Shown one piece after another: positions 1-9,100 of a stretch of DNA of 18,911 nucleotides. Each line of letters begins with the position of its first letter. Position 1 is the stretch's first letter. The position numbers were made by a program, and so were the translations under genes. The notes under the pieces are model-generated. The model had not been told where the DNA came from. It worked only from the letters and a program-made list of their open reading frames with translations, and did no database searches. Source of the stretch: JBBDWJ01 sp040902925 (GTDB lineage: Bacteria; Acidobacteriota; Terriglobia; Bryobacterales; UBA6623); contig JBBDWJ010000231.1 in the NCBI GenBank assembly GCA_040902925.1, forward strand, positions 1-18,911, in the 5' to 3' direction.

Positions 1-371
1 ACAAAGATGGCAAGGCGCCCGGCGAAAACGGTGTCGAAGGCCAACAGATTCTCCGTGATATCTGCCGCTGGCATGTCGATGAGTTCAGCTATCTCGTTCA
101 GAAGCTGAAGTCGATTCCAGAAGGTGACGGAACCTTGCTGGATAACACGCTGGTGGTGTTTGTCCACGAACACGCCGAAGCCGGTCCCCATAAGAGTGAC
201 GGAATGATCTCGCTGGTTGCCGGATGCAAAGATCAGGTGGACCTCGGCACTCACCATCGCATCGCAGGTACAATTGGCGACCTTTACCAAACTCTGGGGA
301 ACGACGTGCTGGGCGCCGGTCTGGACAAATATCCCACGGCTCAGCGCAGGCTGAACGAAATCGTCACCTGA
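1..371 (+). CDS. DUF1552-type protein, C-terminal fragment
   Basis: This is the last 122 codons of a gene that begins outside the window; the frame starts at position 3 and ends with TGA at 369-371. The translation reads W-H-V-D-E-F-S-Y-L-V-Q-K-L, then PEGDGTLLDNTLVVF, a charged EHAEAGPH stretch, SLVAG, and a THHRIAGTIGDLYQTLG segment. This order (helix, 'GDGTLLDNT' strand, polar loop, 'hLLAG' strand, 'G.H.R..GT..DLY..L') matches the C-terminal part of DUF1552 proteins (HXXSHH family), which are exported proteins of unknown function common in Planctomycetes and Acidobacteriota. The HXXSHH motif would lie upstream and cannot be checked. DUF1501 proteins end similarly and are the main alternative. 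There is no evident terminator in the 134 bases between this gene and the next. Confidence 0.72.
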   Translation, partial: KDGKAPGENGVEGQQILRDICRWHVDEFSYLVQKLKSIPEGDGTLLDNTLVVFVHEHAEAGPHKSDGMISLVAGCKDQVDLGTHHRIAGTIGDLYQTLGNDVLGAGLDKYPTAQRRLNEIVT

Positions 372-505
372 GGTTTTACGCGCGGTTGGGCGGGGCACTG
401 GCCTTGCTCCACTGTTGTCTCTTCGATCAGGCCCGGCGTCGTAGCCGGTCGCCGCACAAACGCGCAGGCAGTTTGCGTTCCAACGACTATTCGATTGACT
501 GACCT

Positions 506-2575
506 ATGAGCGTGACGTTGCAATCAGCCTGGCGCCGTGTTTTCTGTTCCGCCGCGTCCTGCCGCAAGGTCTTCTTCCCGGCTGTAGTTGCGTTCCTGAT
601 TCTGGCCAACGCAGCCATCGCGGCAGCAGACGGCCCGACGTTTGCCGAGGAAAGAGAGATTGCCCTCTGGGTGCTGCGCGAAGGCGGAGCGGTCATCACC
701 GATCAAGCGCCTGACCCGATCCGCGACCCCTTCAACCTGCCCGACGGGGACTTCCGAATCCGCGTAGTCGACCTGCACGGCGGGTTCACGACGCCTGAAC
801 AGCTCAAGCCGTTGAGCGCGCTCCGCGACGCGCGAGAGCTCTATATCCCGGCCCGCGTCTGGAGCCCCGAGAGCGACATCAAAGCCCCGTTCGCCGACGA
901 GTCCTTCGACTTCTACAAGGACATGTCGAAGCTCGAAAAATTCCACGCCGGCTTTACCACCCTGGCGTGGCTCGACATCGGCGACGAAGGCGTCAAGCGC
1001 CTCGCCCCGCTCGCGCAGCTCAAGCACCTCCGTCTCGGGCTCACGACCATCAAAGAGCCGGCCTGTTTTGAAGCGCTTGTCAACCTGGAATCTCTCGACC
1101 TCAACGATTCGTACGTGCTCGATGACTCGCTGGCGCCGCTCGAAAAGATGAAGAACTTGCGCCGCCTCACGCTGGTGGGATCGTTGGTCACCGACGACGG
1201 GCTGGCACACCTGAGCGGACTGACGAAGATGATTGAGCTCGATCTCTATGGCATGAAGATCACGGATCGCGGAGTGGCGCACCTGCGCGACCTGAAACAG
1301 CTAACGCGCTTGAACCTGCTCGGCGCGCAAGTGACCGACGCCAGCCTCGAGATCATCTCCGGGTTTGAGAACTTGCGTGAGCTGAACCTTTACCGCAGCC
1401 GCGTGACCAACGCCGGCTTGGCTCACTTGGCCAAGCTCAAGAAGCTTCGCCTGGCCGATCTTCGCTACAGCAACGTGACCTCGGCGGGGGTTCAGACTCT
1501 CCACGAAGCGCTGCCGGAAGCAAAAATCATCTACTTCGATTCCTCGCCAGCTAACGTGTCGGAAAACCTCGAAGGTCCAGCCAAAGACACCGAGCCGGAA
1601 ATCGCGGCCTGGATTCGGGCCCTCGGCGGCGAGGCGACGGTTGCCAGCGGCAGCGTGGAGAAAGTGTCGCTCGCCCGCCAGCGTTTCACCGATACCCAAA
1701 CCGCCGAATTGAGGAAGCTGCCATCGCTCAAGCAACTGGATCTCGAAGCCACCGATGTCAGTGACCTCGGATTGAAAGAGATTGGCCAGCTCTCCTCTCT
1801 GGAAGAGTTGAACTTGGCTTTCACTTCCATCTCGGACGCTGGACTCCAGCATCTTTCCGGTCTTACGAAGCTGAAGCGCCTGAATCTATTGGGTACATCG
1901 ATCACCGGGGAAGGGTTTTCCTTCCTGGCGCGTTTACAAGGTCTTGAGGAACTCAACGTTTCCAATACCCCTTTGGAAGACAAAGCGATTGTTCACATCG
2001 CGGCATTGCCCGCGCTGCGAACCCTTTCGCTCAGCTTCTCGCAAGTGAGCGACAGAGGCATCGAAGCGCTCGCCACCGCGCAGGGCCTCCGCTCGCTCGA
2101 TCTGCGCGGCGTGAATGTAACCGACGGAGGAATGGCAGCCCTTTCCGCTCTCTCAACGCTCGTCAGCCTGAACTTGAGCGACGGCCGCTTTACCGACAAA
2201 GGGGTCGGCGCCTTGATTGAGCTTCCGGGATTGCGGCACGTCGATCTCGCTCGCACGGACTTGAGCGAGAAGGGGCTCGAAGCGTTATCGCAAATCAAGA
2301 CTATCGAGTCGTTGGATCTCGACTATGTGGGCGTCACCGACCAGGGCATCGAGGCCTTGGCCAAGCTGCCACAGCTCAAGAAGCTCACTCTCGACCACGC
2401 CAATATTTCCGACCAGGGCGTGGCAACTTTGTCAAAGATCCGTACTCTCGAGGTGCTCGATCTCTATCACACGAAAGTATCCGAGAACGCCTACAAGTCC
2501 CTTCAGGAAGCGCTGCCTCAGTGCAAGATCCTCTATCAGAAGGAGTCGGGTTTCCCGAACCGCCGAGGTGGCTAG
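506..2575 (+). CDS. Exported leucine-rich-repeat protein built from two LRR modules
   Basis: A 689-residue protein of unknown specific function, probably a periplasmic or surface binding scaffold. Residues 1-41 look like a long signal peptide (basic QSAWRR, then the hydrophobic FFPAVVAFLILANAAIA). The rest is short bacterial LRRs of about 24 residues of the type L..L..L.L....ITD.GL..L. Two modules are visible. Each opens with E.EIA.W(V/I)...GG (residues 49-61 and 363-375) and closes with an L.EALP..KI.Y cap (332-343 and 666-677). The ATG at 506 is favoured because an in-frame TGA lies at 500-502, so the start cannot be further upstream; GTG at 512 is the nearest alternative. No good Shine-Dalgarno is seen. 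The next LRR gene begins 2 nt after this stop, so the two are probably co-transcribed. There is no enzymatic motif. Confidence 0.88.
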   Translation: MSVTLQSAWRRVFCSAASCRKVFFPAVVAFLILANAAIAAADGPTFAEEREIALWVLREGGAVITDQAPDPIRDPFNLPDGDFRIRVVDLHGGFTTPEQLKPLSALRDARELYIPARVWSPESDIKAPFADESFDFYKDMSKLEKFHAGFTTLAWLDIGDEGVKRLAPLAQLKHLRLGLTTIKEPACFEALVNLESLDLNDSYVLDDSLAPLEKMKNLRRLTLVGSLVTDDGLAHLSGLTKMIELDLYGMKITDRGVAHLRDLKQLTRLNLLGAQVTDASLEIISGFENLRELNLYRSRVTNAGLAHLAKLKKLRLADLRYSNVTSAGVQTLHEALPEAKIIYFDSSPANVSENLEGPAKDTEPEIAAWIRALGGEATVASGSVEKVSLARQRFTDTQTAELRKLPSLKQLDLEATDVSDLGLKEIGQLSSLEELNLAFTSISDAGLQHLSGLTKLKRLNLLGTSITGEGFSFLARLQGLEELNVSNTPLEDKAIVHIAALPALRTLSLSFSQVSDRGIEALATAQGLRSLDLRGVNVTDGGMAALSALSTLVSLNLSDGRFTDKGVGALIELPGLRHVDLARTDLSEKGLEALSQIKTIESLDLDYVGVTDQGIEALAKLPQLKKLTLDHANISDQGVATLSKIRTLEVLDLYHTKVSENAYKSLQEALPQCKILYQKESGFPNRRGG

Positions 2576-2577
2576 AC

Positions 2578-3513
2578 ATGACGCGTAGGCGCCTACTTTC
2601 CTTACCTTTCCTCGCTGCTCCCTTACTGGGGAACGAGGACGACTGGCTTGCACGGCTGGGTGGCCAGGCACAGACCCATGCGTCCGGGCGCATTACATCG
2701 CTCAACCTGCGCGGCTCCTGGATTGACGACAGCGAGATGTTCGAAATAGCCGATCTTCCGGCGTTGAAGCGGCTGAACCTCTCCCACACGAGGATTACCG
2801 ACGAGGGCTTGCTCCGGATCAAGGACCTCAAAACCATCGAGGAGCTGAATCTCGAATACACAGAGCTGGTCACCGATGGCGGCTTGCTATGTGTTCGCGA
2901 TTGGCGGAACCTGACGCATCTGAACCTCCGCGGAACTCGTGTCGGAGACGGCACGATGGAGATCCTGGGCAAGTTGGTCCAGCTCAGGACGCTCGACGCG
3001 TGCGATACGGATGTGACGGACACCGGCTTTGACTATCTGATTACACTGACAAGCCTGGAAGATCTGGGCTTACCCGGAGACGCCGTCGGCAAGATCGGAA
3101 TATCCGCCTTGCGGCTGCTGACGACGCTCAAGCGGCTCGACCTGAGCGGCCTCGGTACGAGCCGGCGGCCCCCGAAGCAGGAGCCATTGGACGAGGAACT
3201 TGTCCAAGTGATGGCAGGCCTGAACCGCCTCGAAACCCTCGAGCTTGGCCGCCTTGGCGTCACCGCGGAATCTCTGCGGAGTCTCAGCCGCCTCGAGTCG
3301 GTAGCGAAATTGGGCCTGGCGAGATGCAGATTAGTGGACGACGGCGCGATCGCCGTTCTCTCCGGCTGGCGGTCGCTGCAACGGCTCGACCTGCAAGACA
3401 CCGCGGTGACCGCCGCGGGCATCGCAAGACTCCGGGAAGCGAGGCCGGATCTCCGCGTGCTGGCCAACCCGGGAGCCCTGGTTCCGGAGCCTGAAAGCGC
3501 GACGGAACATTAG
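2578..3513 (+). CDS. Exported leucine-rich-repeat protein, single module
   Basis: A 311-residue LRR protein and likely partner or paralogue of the gene just upstream. The ATG at 2578 is chosen because it follows the upstream TAG (2573-2575) by 2 nt, has a GAGG Shine-Dalgarno at 2565-2568, and gives a compact signal peptide (MTRRRLLSLPFLAAPLLG). The frame also stays open upstream to 2521, but that extension would overlap the preceding gene and hide the signal. After the signal, residues 20-30 (EDDWLARLGGQ) resemble the E.EIA.W...GG module opening of the neighbour. LRRs of about 24 residues follow (for example ALKRLNLSHTRITDEGL). The end (LREARPDLRV) resembles the neighbour's L.EALP..KI cap. 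A low-complexity RRPPKQEP linker interrupts the repeats near residue 200. No catalytic motif is visible; the role is unknown. Confidence 0.87.
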   Translation: MTRRRLLSLPFLAAPLLGNEDDWLARLGGQAQTHASGRITSLNLRGSWIDDSEMFEIADLPALKRLNLSHTRITDEGLLRIKDLKTIEELNLEYTELVTDGGLLCVRDWRNLTHLNLRGTRVGDGTMEILGKLVQLRTLDACDTDVTDTGFDYLITLTSLEDLGLPGDAVGKIGISALRLLTTLKRLDLSGLGTSRRPPKQEPLDEELVQVMAGLNRLETLELGRLGVTAESLRSLSRLESVAKLGLARCRLVDDGAIAVLSGWRSLQRLDLQDTAVTAAGIARLREARPDLRVLANPGALVPEPESATEH

Positions 3514-3570
3514 CCGACGGCCCTCGTCGGACCGTCACAAACCTTTGGGCCGAACCCGAACGGGTTCCCA
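3514..3570 (+). terminator. Two adjacent hairpins between the LRR and UnbV genes
   Basis: The first base after the LRR stop codon begins a 6-bp stem, CCGACG (3514-3519) with CGTCGG (3525-3530) around a 5-nt loop. A second stem follows: GAACCC (3552-3557) with GGGTTC (3562-3567) around a GAAC loop. It can alternatively be drawn as a longer interrupted stem by pairing TGGG (3546-3549) with CCCA (3567-3570). There is no T-run after either, so this is not a classical intrinsic terminator. It could be a U-less terminator, an mRNA 3'-end stabiliser, or a structure near the start of the next gene. Confidence 0.4.
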
Positions 3571-3573
3571 GGC

Positions 3574-5289
3574 GTGGCGCCTTCTTCCATCGACGTGAGC
3601 ATACCCTTCGTCACGAACAGTGGATGGGCTACGACGGCGCTCCTGCTGCCGCTTTTTCTGGCGCCTCCTCCGTTGTGCCACGCGCAGCCCGCCCCGCCGC
3701 CGATCCTGTTCGAGGATGTCGCCTCCGAGGCCGGTGTAGAGTTCGTGCTCCAGGATGGCTCTGGTTCGGCGAAATACCAGATCGAAACGATGGTTGGGGG
3801 AGTCGCGGTGTTCGACTTCAACCGTGACGGGCTGCCGGATATCTATTTTGCAAACGGCGCGGAGCCTCTGACCCTCGAGAAGACGCATCCACGTTTCTAC
3901 AACCGTCTCTTCCGCAACGATGGGGAAGGGAAGTTTACGGACGTGACGGAACAGGCGCACGTGCGGGGAGCGGGCCATTCGATTGGTGTTGCAACCGGCG
4001 ACTACGACAATGACGGCTACACGGACATCTTCGTCGCCGGCGTGAACCGCAATGCGTTGTACCGCAATCGCGGCGATGGAACCTTCGAGGATGTCACCGG
4101 CGCCGCGCGGCTCGATTGGGAAGGGCCGGGGCCGAAACCCTGGTCGGTGGCAGGGGGCTGGTTCGATTTCGACAACGATGGCCTGCTCGACCTGTTCGTC
4201 GTGAACTATGTTTCTTGGAGCGCGGAGTCGGATCCACCTTGCACCACCGGCGGCGCGCGAACGTATTGTCATCCCAAGCACTACAAGGGCCTTCCCAATC
4301 AGCTCTTCCGCAACAACGGCGACGGCACGTTCAGCGACGTTTCCGCGCCCACGGGCATCGCCGCGAGCGTGGGGAAGGGTATGTCGGTCAGCTTCCTGGA
4401 CGCGAACTCCGACGGCGTGCTGGACGTATTCGTCACCAACGACACCGTGCCGAACGCGCTGTTTTTTTCCGACCGGAAAGGCGGCTTTCGGGAAGACGGT
4501 TTGGTCGCGGGGATTGCCTTCAATGACGATGGGCAGGCGTTGAGCTCCATGGGGACCGACGCGGCGGATTTCGACAACGACGGCCGCGAGGACATCTTCG
4601 TCGTGGCGATCGCCAATCAGTCTTTTCCGCTCTTTCGAAACTCCGGACATGGTTTGTTTGAAGACGTCACCTACACGCACGGAATCGGCCCAGCGACGAT
4701 TCAAGATACAGGTTGGGGAGCCGGTATTCGAGATCTGAACAACGACGGATACAGGGATCTGTTTGTTGCGGCCGGGGCTATCGATGACAACGTCGAAGCT
4801 TACTCCTCGCGCGCCTCGCGGCTTCGAAATCGTGTCCTGGCGGGCAGCAAGGGAGGCCGGTTCACGGATTTGAGCGATAAGGCCGGCCCAGATTTTCAGC
4901 AGCTTGGGCGCCATCGCGGGGCGGCATTCGGAGATTTCAACCAGGACGGGTTGTTGGACGTCGTTGTCACTCGAATCGGGGAGAAGGCCGAGCTATTTCT
5001 CAACCGTTCGCGGCCCACCGGGAACTGGGTCGAACTCGCCCTGGAGGGCGCCAAGAGCAATCGCAGCGCGATCGGCGCCCTGGCGCGGGTGCGAACGGCT
5101 TCGGGGCGCGTTCTGTGGGGGCGGGTGTCCAGCGCCGGCGGCTACGCGTCCGCCAACGACCTGACGCTGCACTTCGGCCTGGGCGAGGACGCCATTGCCT
5201 CGGAAATCGAAATCACTTGGCCGCGGGGCACGGTGCAGCGTTTGGAGCAGGTGCGTTGCGGTCAGAGGGTCCAGGTCCGGGAGCCGTAG
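3574..5289 (+). CDS. Exported FG-GAP/VCBS repeat protein with C-terminal ASPIC/UnbV domain (CRTAC1-like)
   Basis: A 571-residue exported beta-propeller-type protein of unknown ligand. A hydrophobic signal segment (TTALLLPLFLAPPPLCHA) ends near residue 37. Seven calcium-binding-like D.(N/D).DG..D loops follow, the first around residue 81 (DFNRDGLPD) and the last around residue 454 (DFNQDGLLD); these mark FG-GAP/VCBS repeats. The final ~90 residues contain NWVELALEGAKSNRSAIGA, a GYAS..D..LHFGLG stretch and IEITWPRGTVQ, the signature of the ASPIC/UnbV domain. The family is abundant in Acidobacteriota and Planctomycetes; function is mostly uncharacterised, with adhesion or carbohydrate binding suspected. 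The start is uncertain: GTG at 3574 and GTG at 3595 are both in frame, and neither has a clear ribosome-binding site. The last 77 bases overlap the convergent TPR gene. Confidence 0.9.
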   Translation: MAPSSIDVSIPFVTNSGWATTALLLPLFLAPPPLCHAQPAPPPILFEDVASEAGVEFVLQDGSGSAKYQIETMVGGVAVFDFNRDGLPDIYFANGAEPLTLEKTHPRFYNRLFRNDGEGKFTDVTEQAHVRGAGHSIGVATGDYDNDGYTDIFVAGVNRNALYRNRGDGTFEDVTGAARLDWEGPGPKPWSVAGGWFDFDNDGLLDLFVVNYVSWSAESDPPCTTGGARTYCHPKHYKGLPNQLFRNNGDGTFSDVSAPTGIAASVGKGMSVSFLDANSDGVLDVFVTNDTVPNALFFSDRKGGFREDGLVAGIAFNDDGQALSSMGTDAADFDNDGREDIFVVAIANQSFPLFRNSGHGLFEDVTYTHGIGPATIQDTGWGAGIRDLNNDGYRDLFVAAGAIDDNVEAYSSRASRLRNRVLAGSKGGRFTDLSDKAGPDFQQLGRHRGAAFGDFNQDGLLDVVVTRIGEKAELFLNRSRPTGNWVELALEGAKSNRSAIGALARVRTASGRVLWGRVSSAGGYASANDLTLHFGLGEDAIASEIEITWPRGTVQRLEQVRCGQRVQVREP

Positions 5290-6070
5290 ACTCCCAGCCT
5301 TCGCGGCCCAATCGCATTTGCTCCGTCCCTTCCTCGACATTTCCTGCTGCCAGCAGAGCTCTACCTAGGAGTAAGCGGTAGTCCCATTCGCAGGGCGCCA
5401 GGGCGATAGCGTCGCGCAACGGCTGCAGGGCCCCCTCGGGGGCCGCGAGATGGATGCGAACCCGCCCCAGCAGGGCCAGCGCGGACGGCGAGGCTGGAGC
5501 CTGCTTGATGGCTGCAAGCAGCATCTCTTCGGCTGGGGCGAGCCGGCCCGACCGGTAAAGCAGACCTGCATAGTCGATGCGCGGGTCGCTGCCATCGTCA
5601 GGGCCGCGCCAGAGCGTGACGGCGCGCTGGAAATGCGTTTCAGCCCGTTGCGGCTCATGCAGGCCGATGGCGCTGAGCGCCGCCAGCCGGTGTGCGCTCG
5701 CCGGCCGGCTGGCCGATGCGCCCTGCAAGGATTGCTCCAGAGCGGCTGCCGCTTCCTCATAGCGGTCGAGCGACAGGAGCACCCGGCCTGAGAGGTAGCA
5801 GGCGTCGATCTCATCGGGGGCAAGGCGGCAGCTCGTGGCGAGAGCGCTTGCGGCGCCCTGCGGGGAGTTGCCCCGAAGAAGCGCTAAGCCGTAGTTTTTC
5901 CAAGCACTTGCGTCAAGAGGCGCGTCTCGAATTTTGGCTCGCAGCAACTGAACTTCGTTTTCCGCGGAATGAGGCTGCGCCCCGGCGACGGCCATCGTCA
6001 GCAGTGAGCCCAGAACCGGCGCCAGTATCCTTGAGAGCTTCCGATGCCAAGGAACGCAAGGATACATCAT
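5213..6070 (-). CDS. Exported tetratricopeptide-repeat protein
   Basis: A 285-residue protein, probably periplasmic, built of about five or six TPR helices pairs. Visible repeats include AWKNYGLALLRGNSPQGAASAL, ACYLSGRVLLSLDRYEEAAAALEQSL, DYAGLLYRSGRLAPAEEMLL, ALALLGRVRIHLAAPEGALQPL and YRLLLGRALLAAGNVEEGTEQM. TPRs mediate protein-protein contacts. The start is taken at the paired ATGs at 6068-6070/6065-6067, because they lead directly into a signal peptide (basic HRKLSR, then ILAPVLGSLLTMAVAGA). An open frame runs upstream to 6211, but that would place 47 unlikely residues before the signal and overlap the receptor gene. A GGAAAG lies somewhat far upstream as a weak ribosome-binding site. 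The C-terminal tail is rich in Pro and Ala and overlaps the UnbV gene tail to tail. TPR proteins beside UnbV proteins are a recurring Acidobacteriota pairing. Confidence 0.82.
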   Translation of the reverse strand: MMYPCVPWHRKLSRILAPVLGSLLTMAVAGAQPHSAENEVQLLRAKIRDAPLDASAWKNYGLALLRGNSPQGAASALATSCRLAPDEIDACYLSGRVLLSLDRYEEAAAALEQSLQGASASRPASAHRLAALSAIGLHEPQRAETHFQRAVTLWRGPDDGSDPRIDYAGLLYRSGRLAPAEEMLLAAIKQAPASPSALALLGRVRIHLAAPEGALQPLRDAIALAPCEWDYRLLLGRALLAAGNVEEGTEQMRLGREGWESTAPGPGPSDRNAPAPNAAPCPAAK

Positions 6071-6102
6071 TTTCTTTTTCTTTCCAATTAATGCATGTAA
6101 TG

Positions 6103-6131
6103 TTGCGTTTGGTTGCGAACTGCTGTATCGT
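6103..6131 (+). promoter_or_regulatory. Candidate promoter of the first TonB-dependent receptor
   Basis: In the 116-nt divergent intergenic region, TTGCGT (6103-6108) and TATCGT (6126-6131) are separated by 17 nt, giving a weak sigma-70-like -35/-10 pair pointing at the receptor gene 55 nt downstream. Matches to the consensus are only partial (about 3/6 and 4/6), so this is a suggestion. The receptor's ribosome-binding site is AGAGG at 6173-6177, 9 nt before ATG 6187. GTAGAGGT occurs twice nearby (6153-6160 and 6171-6178). Confidence 0.3.
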
Positions 6132-6186
6132 ATCGAAATCTCCACTTCTTGAGTAGAGGTGTGGTTTGAGGTAGAGGTTAAACTCA

Positions 6187-9100
6187 ATGAAGATACTTGT
6201 CTGGGTTGCATTCGCTTTGCTTTGTTGTCAGCATCTGTTAGACGCGCAGGTCAGCACTGGCCTCGTTCGAGGGGTCGTCACCGACCAAACCGAGGCGGTG
6301 ATCCCCGCGGCCGACATCACCCTGCTCAATATTGACACCGGTATTGAGCGCAAGGGGCAGTCGAACGAGGCAGGGCTGTATTCGTTCCCTTCCGTCGTTC
6401 CCGGTCCCTATCGCCTGATTGTGGAATACCCCGGCCTGCAACGGTTTGAGGGTGCGCTTACCGTCAGGCTACAGCAAGAGGCCGTGGTGAATGTCGTCAT
6501 GGCGGTCGGAGAGACGACCACCGTGGTCGAAGTACAGGCCGTCACCCCGGTGACGGTCGAGGACTCGCCGACGCTGGGTCACGTTCTCGAGAACCAGCGG
6601 ATTCAGCAACTGCCCATCAACGGACGCGGCCACCAGGCCTTGCTGGCGACCGTGCCGGGTATCGACTCGACGGGCATCGTCCAGGCGTATGGAATGCGAA
6701 CGAATACGTCGGCAACGGTGTTCGACGGTTCCCAGGTCAATGAAATCTGGGAAGGATGGGACTTTGGCCGGCCGCCGGGGCTCGACGCCGTCCAGGAGCT
6801 CAACGTCGAAGTCAGCAATTCGTCGGCGAAATACGCCCAGCCGACCACGGTTGTCATGTCCAGCAAAAGCGGGACGAATGAGCTGCACGGGTCGGCCTTT
6901 TGGACCAATCGCAACAGTGGATTTGGCGTGGCGCGCCGCCGCCAGGACAACTATGAGAAGCCGCCGTACCGCAATCGCAACGAGTATGGGATCTCGTTTG
7001 GCGGCCCGCTCGTAATCCCGGGCGTCTACAACGGCAAGAACAAGACGTTCTGGTTCGCCGCATGGGAGGCGTCGCGGCAAATCCGGAACCAGACGGATCA
7101 ATTCGCTGTTCCGACCGCGGCCATGCGCGCCGGCGATTTTCGCGGCCTGACGGATAGTCAGGGCCGGCAGTTCAAGATCTTCGATCCGCTGACGACCGAC
7201 CCGGTCACCGGAGAGCGCCAGCAGATCAGCTATCTGGGCGTCCCCAATACGATCGACCCCGCGCGGATCAGCCCGACGGCAAAGTATCTGTTTGGCATCA
7301 CGCCCCTGCCCACTCTGCCGAACGTGAATCCGCTGGTCGACGACAACTGGATCGGGCCGACTCGCAGAACCGACTTCAGCGACACCAACAGTAATCGCGT
7401 GGAACATCGCTTTTCGGATCGCGACCTGGTGTATGCCCGCTACACGCGGGGTACCTCGCAGCAAACATACCTGTACCCAAGCCAGATCATGTTGAACGAA
7501 GTGTCGGGCCAGACGAATCGGGACTGGCCGAATCGGACACTGGCGGCAACCTGGCTCCGCATCATCTCGCCGACCTTCACGAACGAAGTGATCGTTTCCG
7601 GGTCGCGCGACATCCACCGGCGCGGCGCCGGCGACTTCGAGACGAACTATGCCAAGGACGTCCTGGGGTTGCCGAACCCCTTCAATGCGGTGAACTGGCC
7701 GACGGTCGACGGCCTTGAGCTCGGAAGCTATGAGTTCGCGGGCGAGTCGCCCTTCTGGCTGATCACCAACTACGTGACGCTCCAGGACAACGCGACGAAG
7801 AATATTGGCAAACACGGGCTGCAGTTTGGGTTGCAAGCCCGGTTCGAAATTGTTGACAAGTCAGCGGCCTCCGAGGCCGGAGGCTTTAATGCGGGGACGA
7901 TGGCTACGTCGTTGCTGGATCCGTCGTCATCCGCCGGGAACCCGCTTCCCACGGTTCGAAGCGGTCACGGTCTTGCCAACCTGTACTTGGGCGCGTTGGA
8001 CTACGGCGCGCAGTTCCAGCGTCCCTGGTTCCATTTCCGCCGCCAGGAGTACACACCGTACTTCCACGACACCTGGAAGGTCAGTCAGAAGCTCACCCTC
8101 AACTTTGGTCTCCGCTACGAGATGCGGACTCCTCTCCATGATCGCGATGGCACTCTGATGACTTTTGACTTCGACAGAAAAGCGTACGTGGTCGGCACCG
8201 ACGTCAATGACTTTATTCGGCGCGGCGGTACGCTGCCGTCGATTGTGACCGCCCTGCAGGGCTTCGGCGGTGACATTATTTCGAGCCAGGATGTGGGTCT
8301 GCCGAAGGATCTGATTCACCGCAACTGGAAGCAGCTCGGCCCGCGGTTGGGATTTGCGTACCGGCTCGGCGACGGACAGCGGCCCGTAATCATCCGGGGC
8401 GGTTACCGGATGTCGTACTACCCCCAGAAGCTGCAGGATTGGGTGGGGGCTCAGACCTCCTCGCCGCCGGTTGGGGCGAATTTCGAGAACAGCGTCACGA
8501 ATACCGCGCTGTCGCCCGATGGCCTTCCCAACTACGGTCTGCGCTCGGTGCCGCAGTATGTGGCCGGCGTCAATACGCCCAGCTCCATCATTGACCCGAC
8601 CGATACGCGGCTGCTCAGCCGCGGTTTCGCTGCGCGTTTTCTCGATCCGAATCATACCGACGGGCGGGTGCAGGATTGGAACTTCACGATCGAGCGCGAG
8701 ATCCTGCCGCAGACGCTCATCCGCGTCGCTTACGTCGGCAACTACGGCGATCGTCAGCAGCAGTGGGTGGCTTACAACAATGAGACCCCGGAATACATCT
8801 GGTATGCGACGCGCGGAGAATTGTTGCCGACCGGCGAATTCGCCTCGGTGGCGACGCGCCCGTTCGATCAAACGACCTACGGTGACATCAACCTGTTCTC
8901 GCCGGTCGGGTACGGCCGGCACAACAGCTTCCAGATTGAGTTTGAGCGCCGTTACCACAACGGTATTGCGTTCCAGATCTTCTATCGCACGGCAAGAACC
9001 TTGCTGACCAATCAAGACACCGACGGCACGCAAGATGGGGAAATGGTTCTAGGCCCCAATCAGTTCCTGCCCGGCGCGGTGCCGACGGATGTGGACGAGA

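Noticed and set aside
2521..2577. Upstream extension of the second LRR gene to position 2521
   Set aside because: It would overlap the previous gene and put extra residues before a clear signal peptide; ATG 2578 has a good Shine-Dalgarno.
3535..4914. 459-codon frame antisense to the UnbV gene
   Set aside because: It is a mirror of a GC-rich coding sequence with strong third-position bias; its translation shows no domain while the plus strand shows clear FG-GAP and ASPIC/UnbV motifs.
6469..7836. 455-codon frame antisense to the first receptor
   Set aside because: It is a shadow of a well-supported receptor gene, with low-complexity Arg/Val/Asp-rich translation and no family signature.
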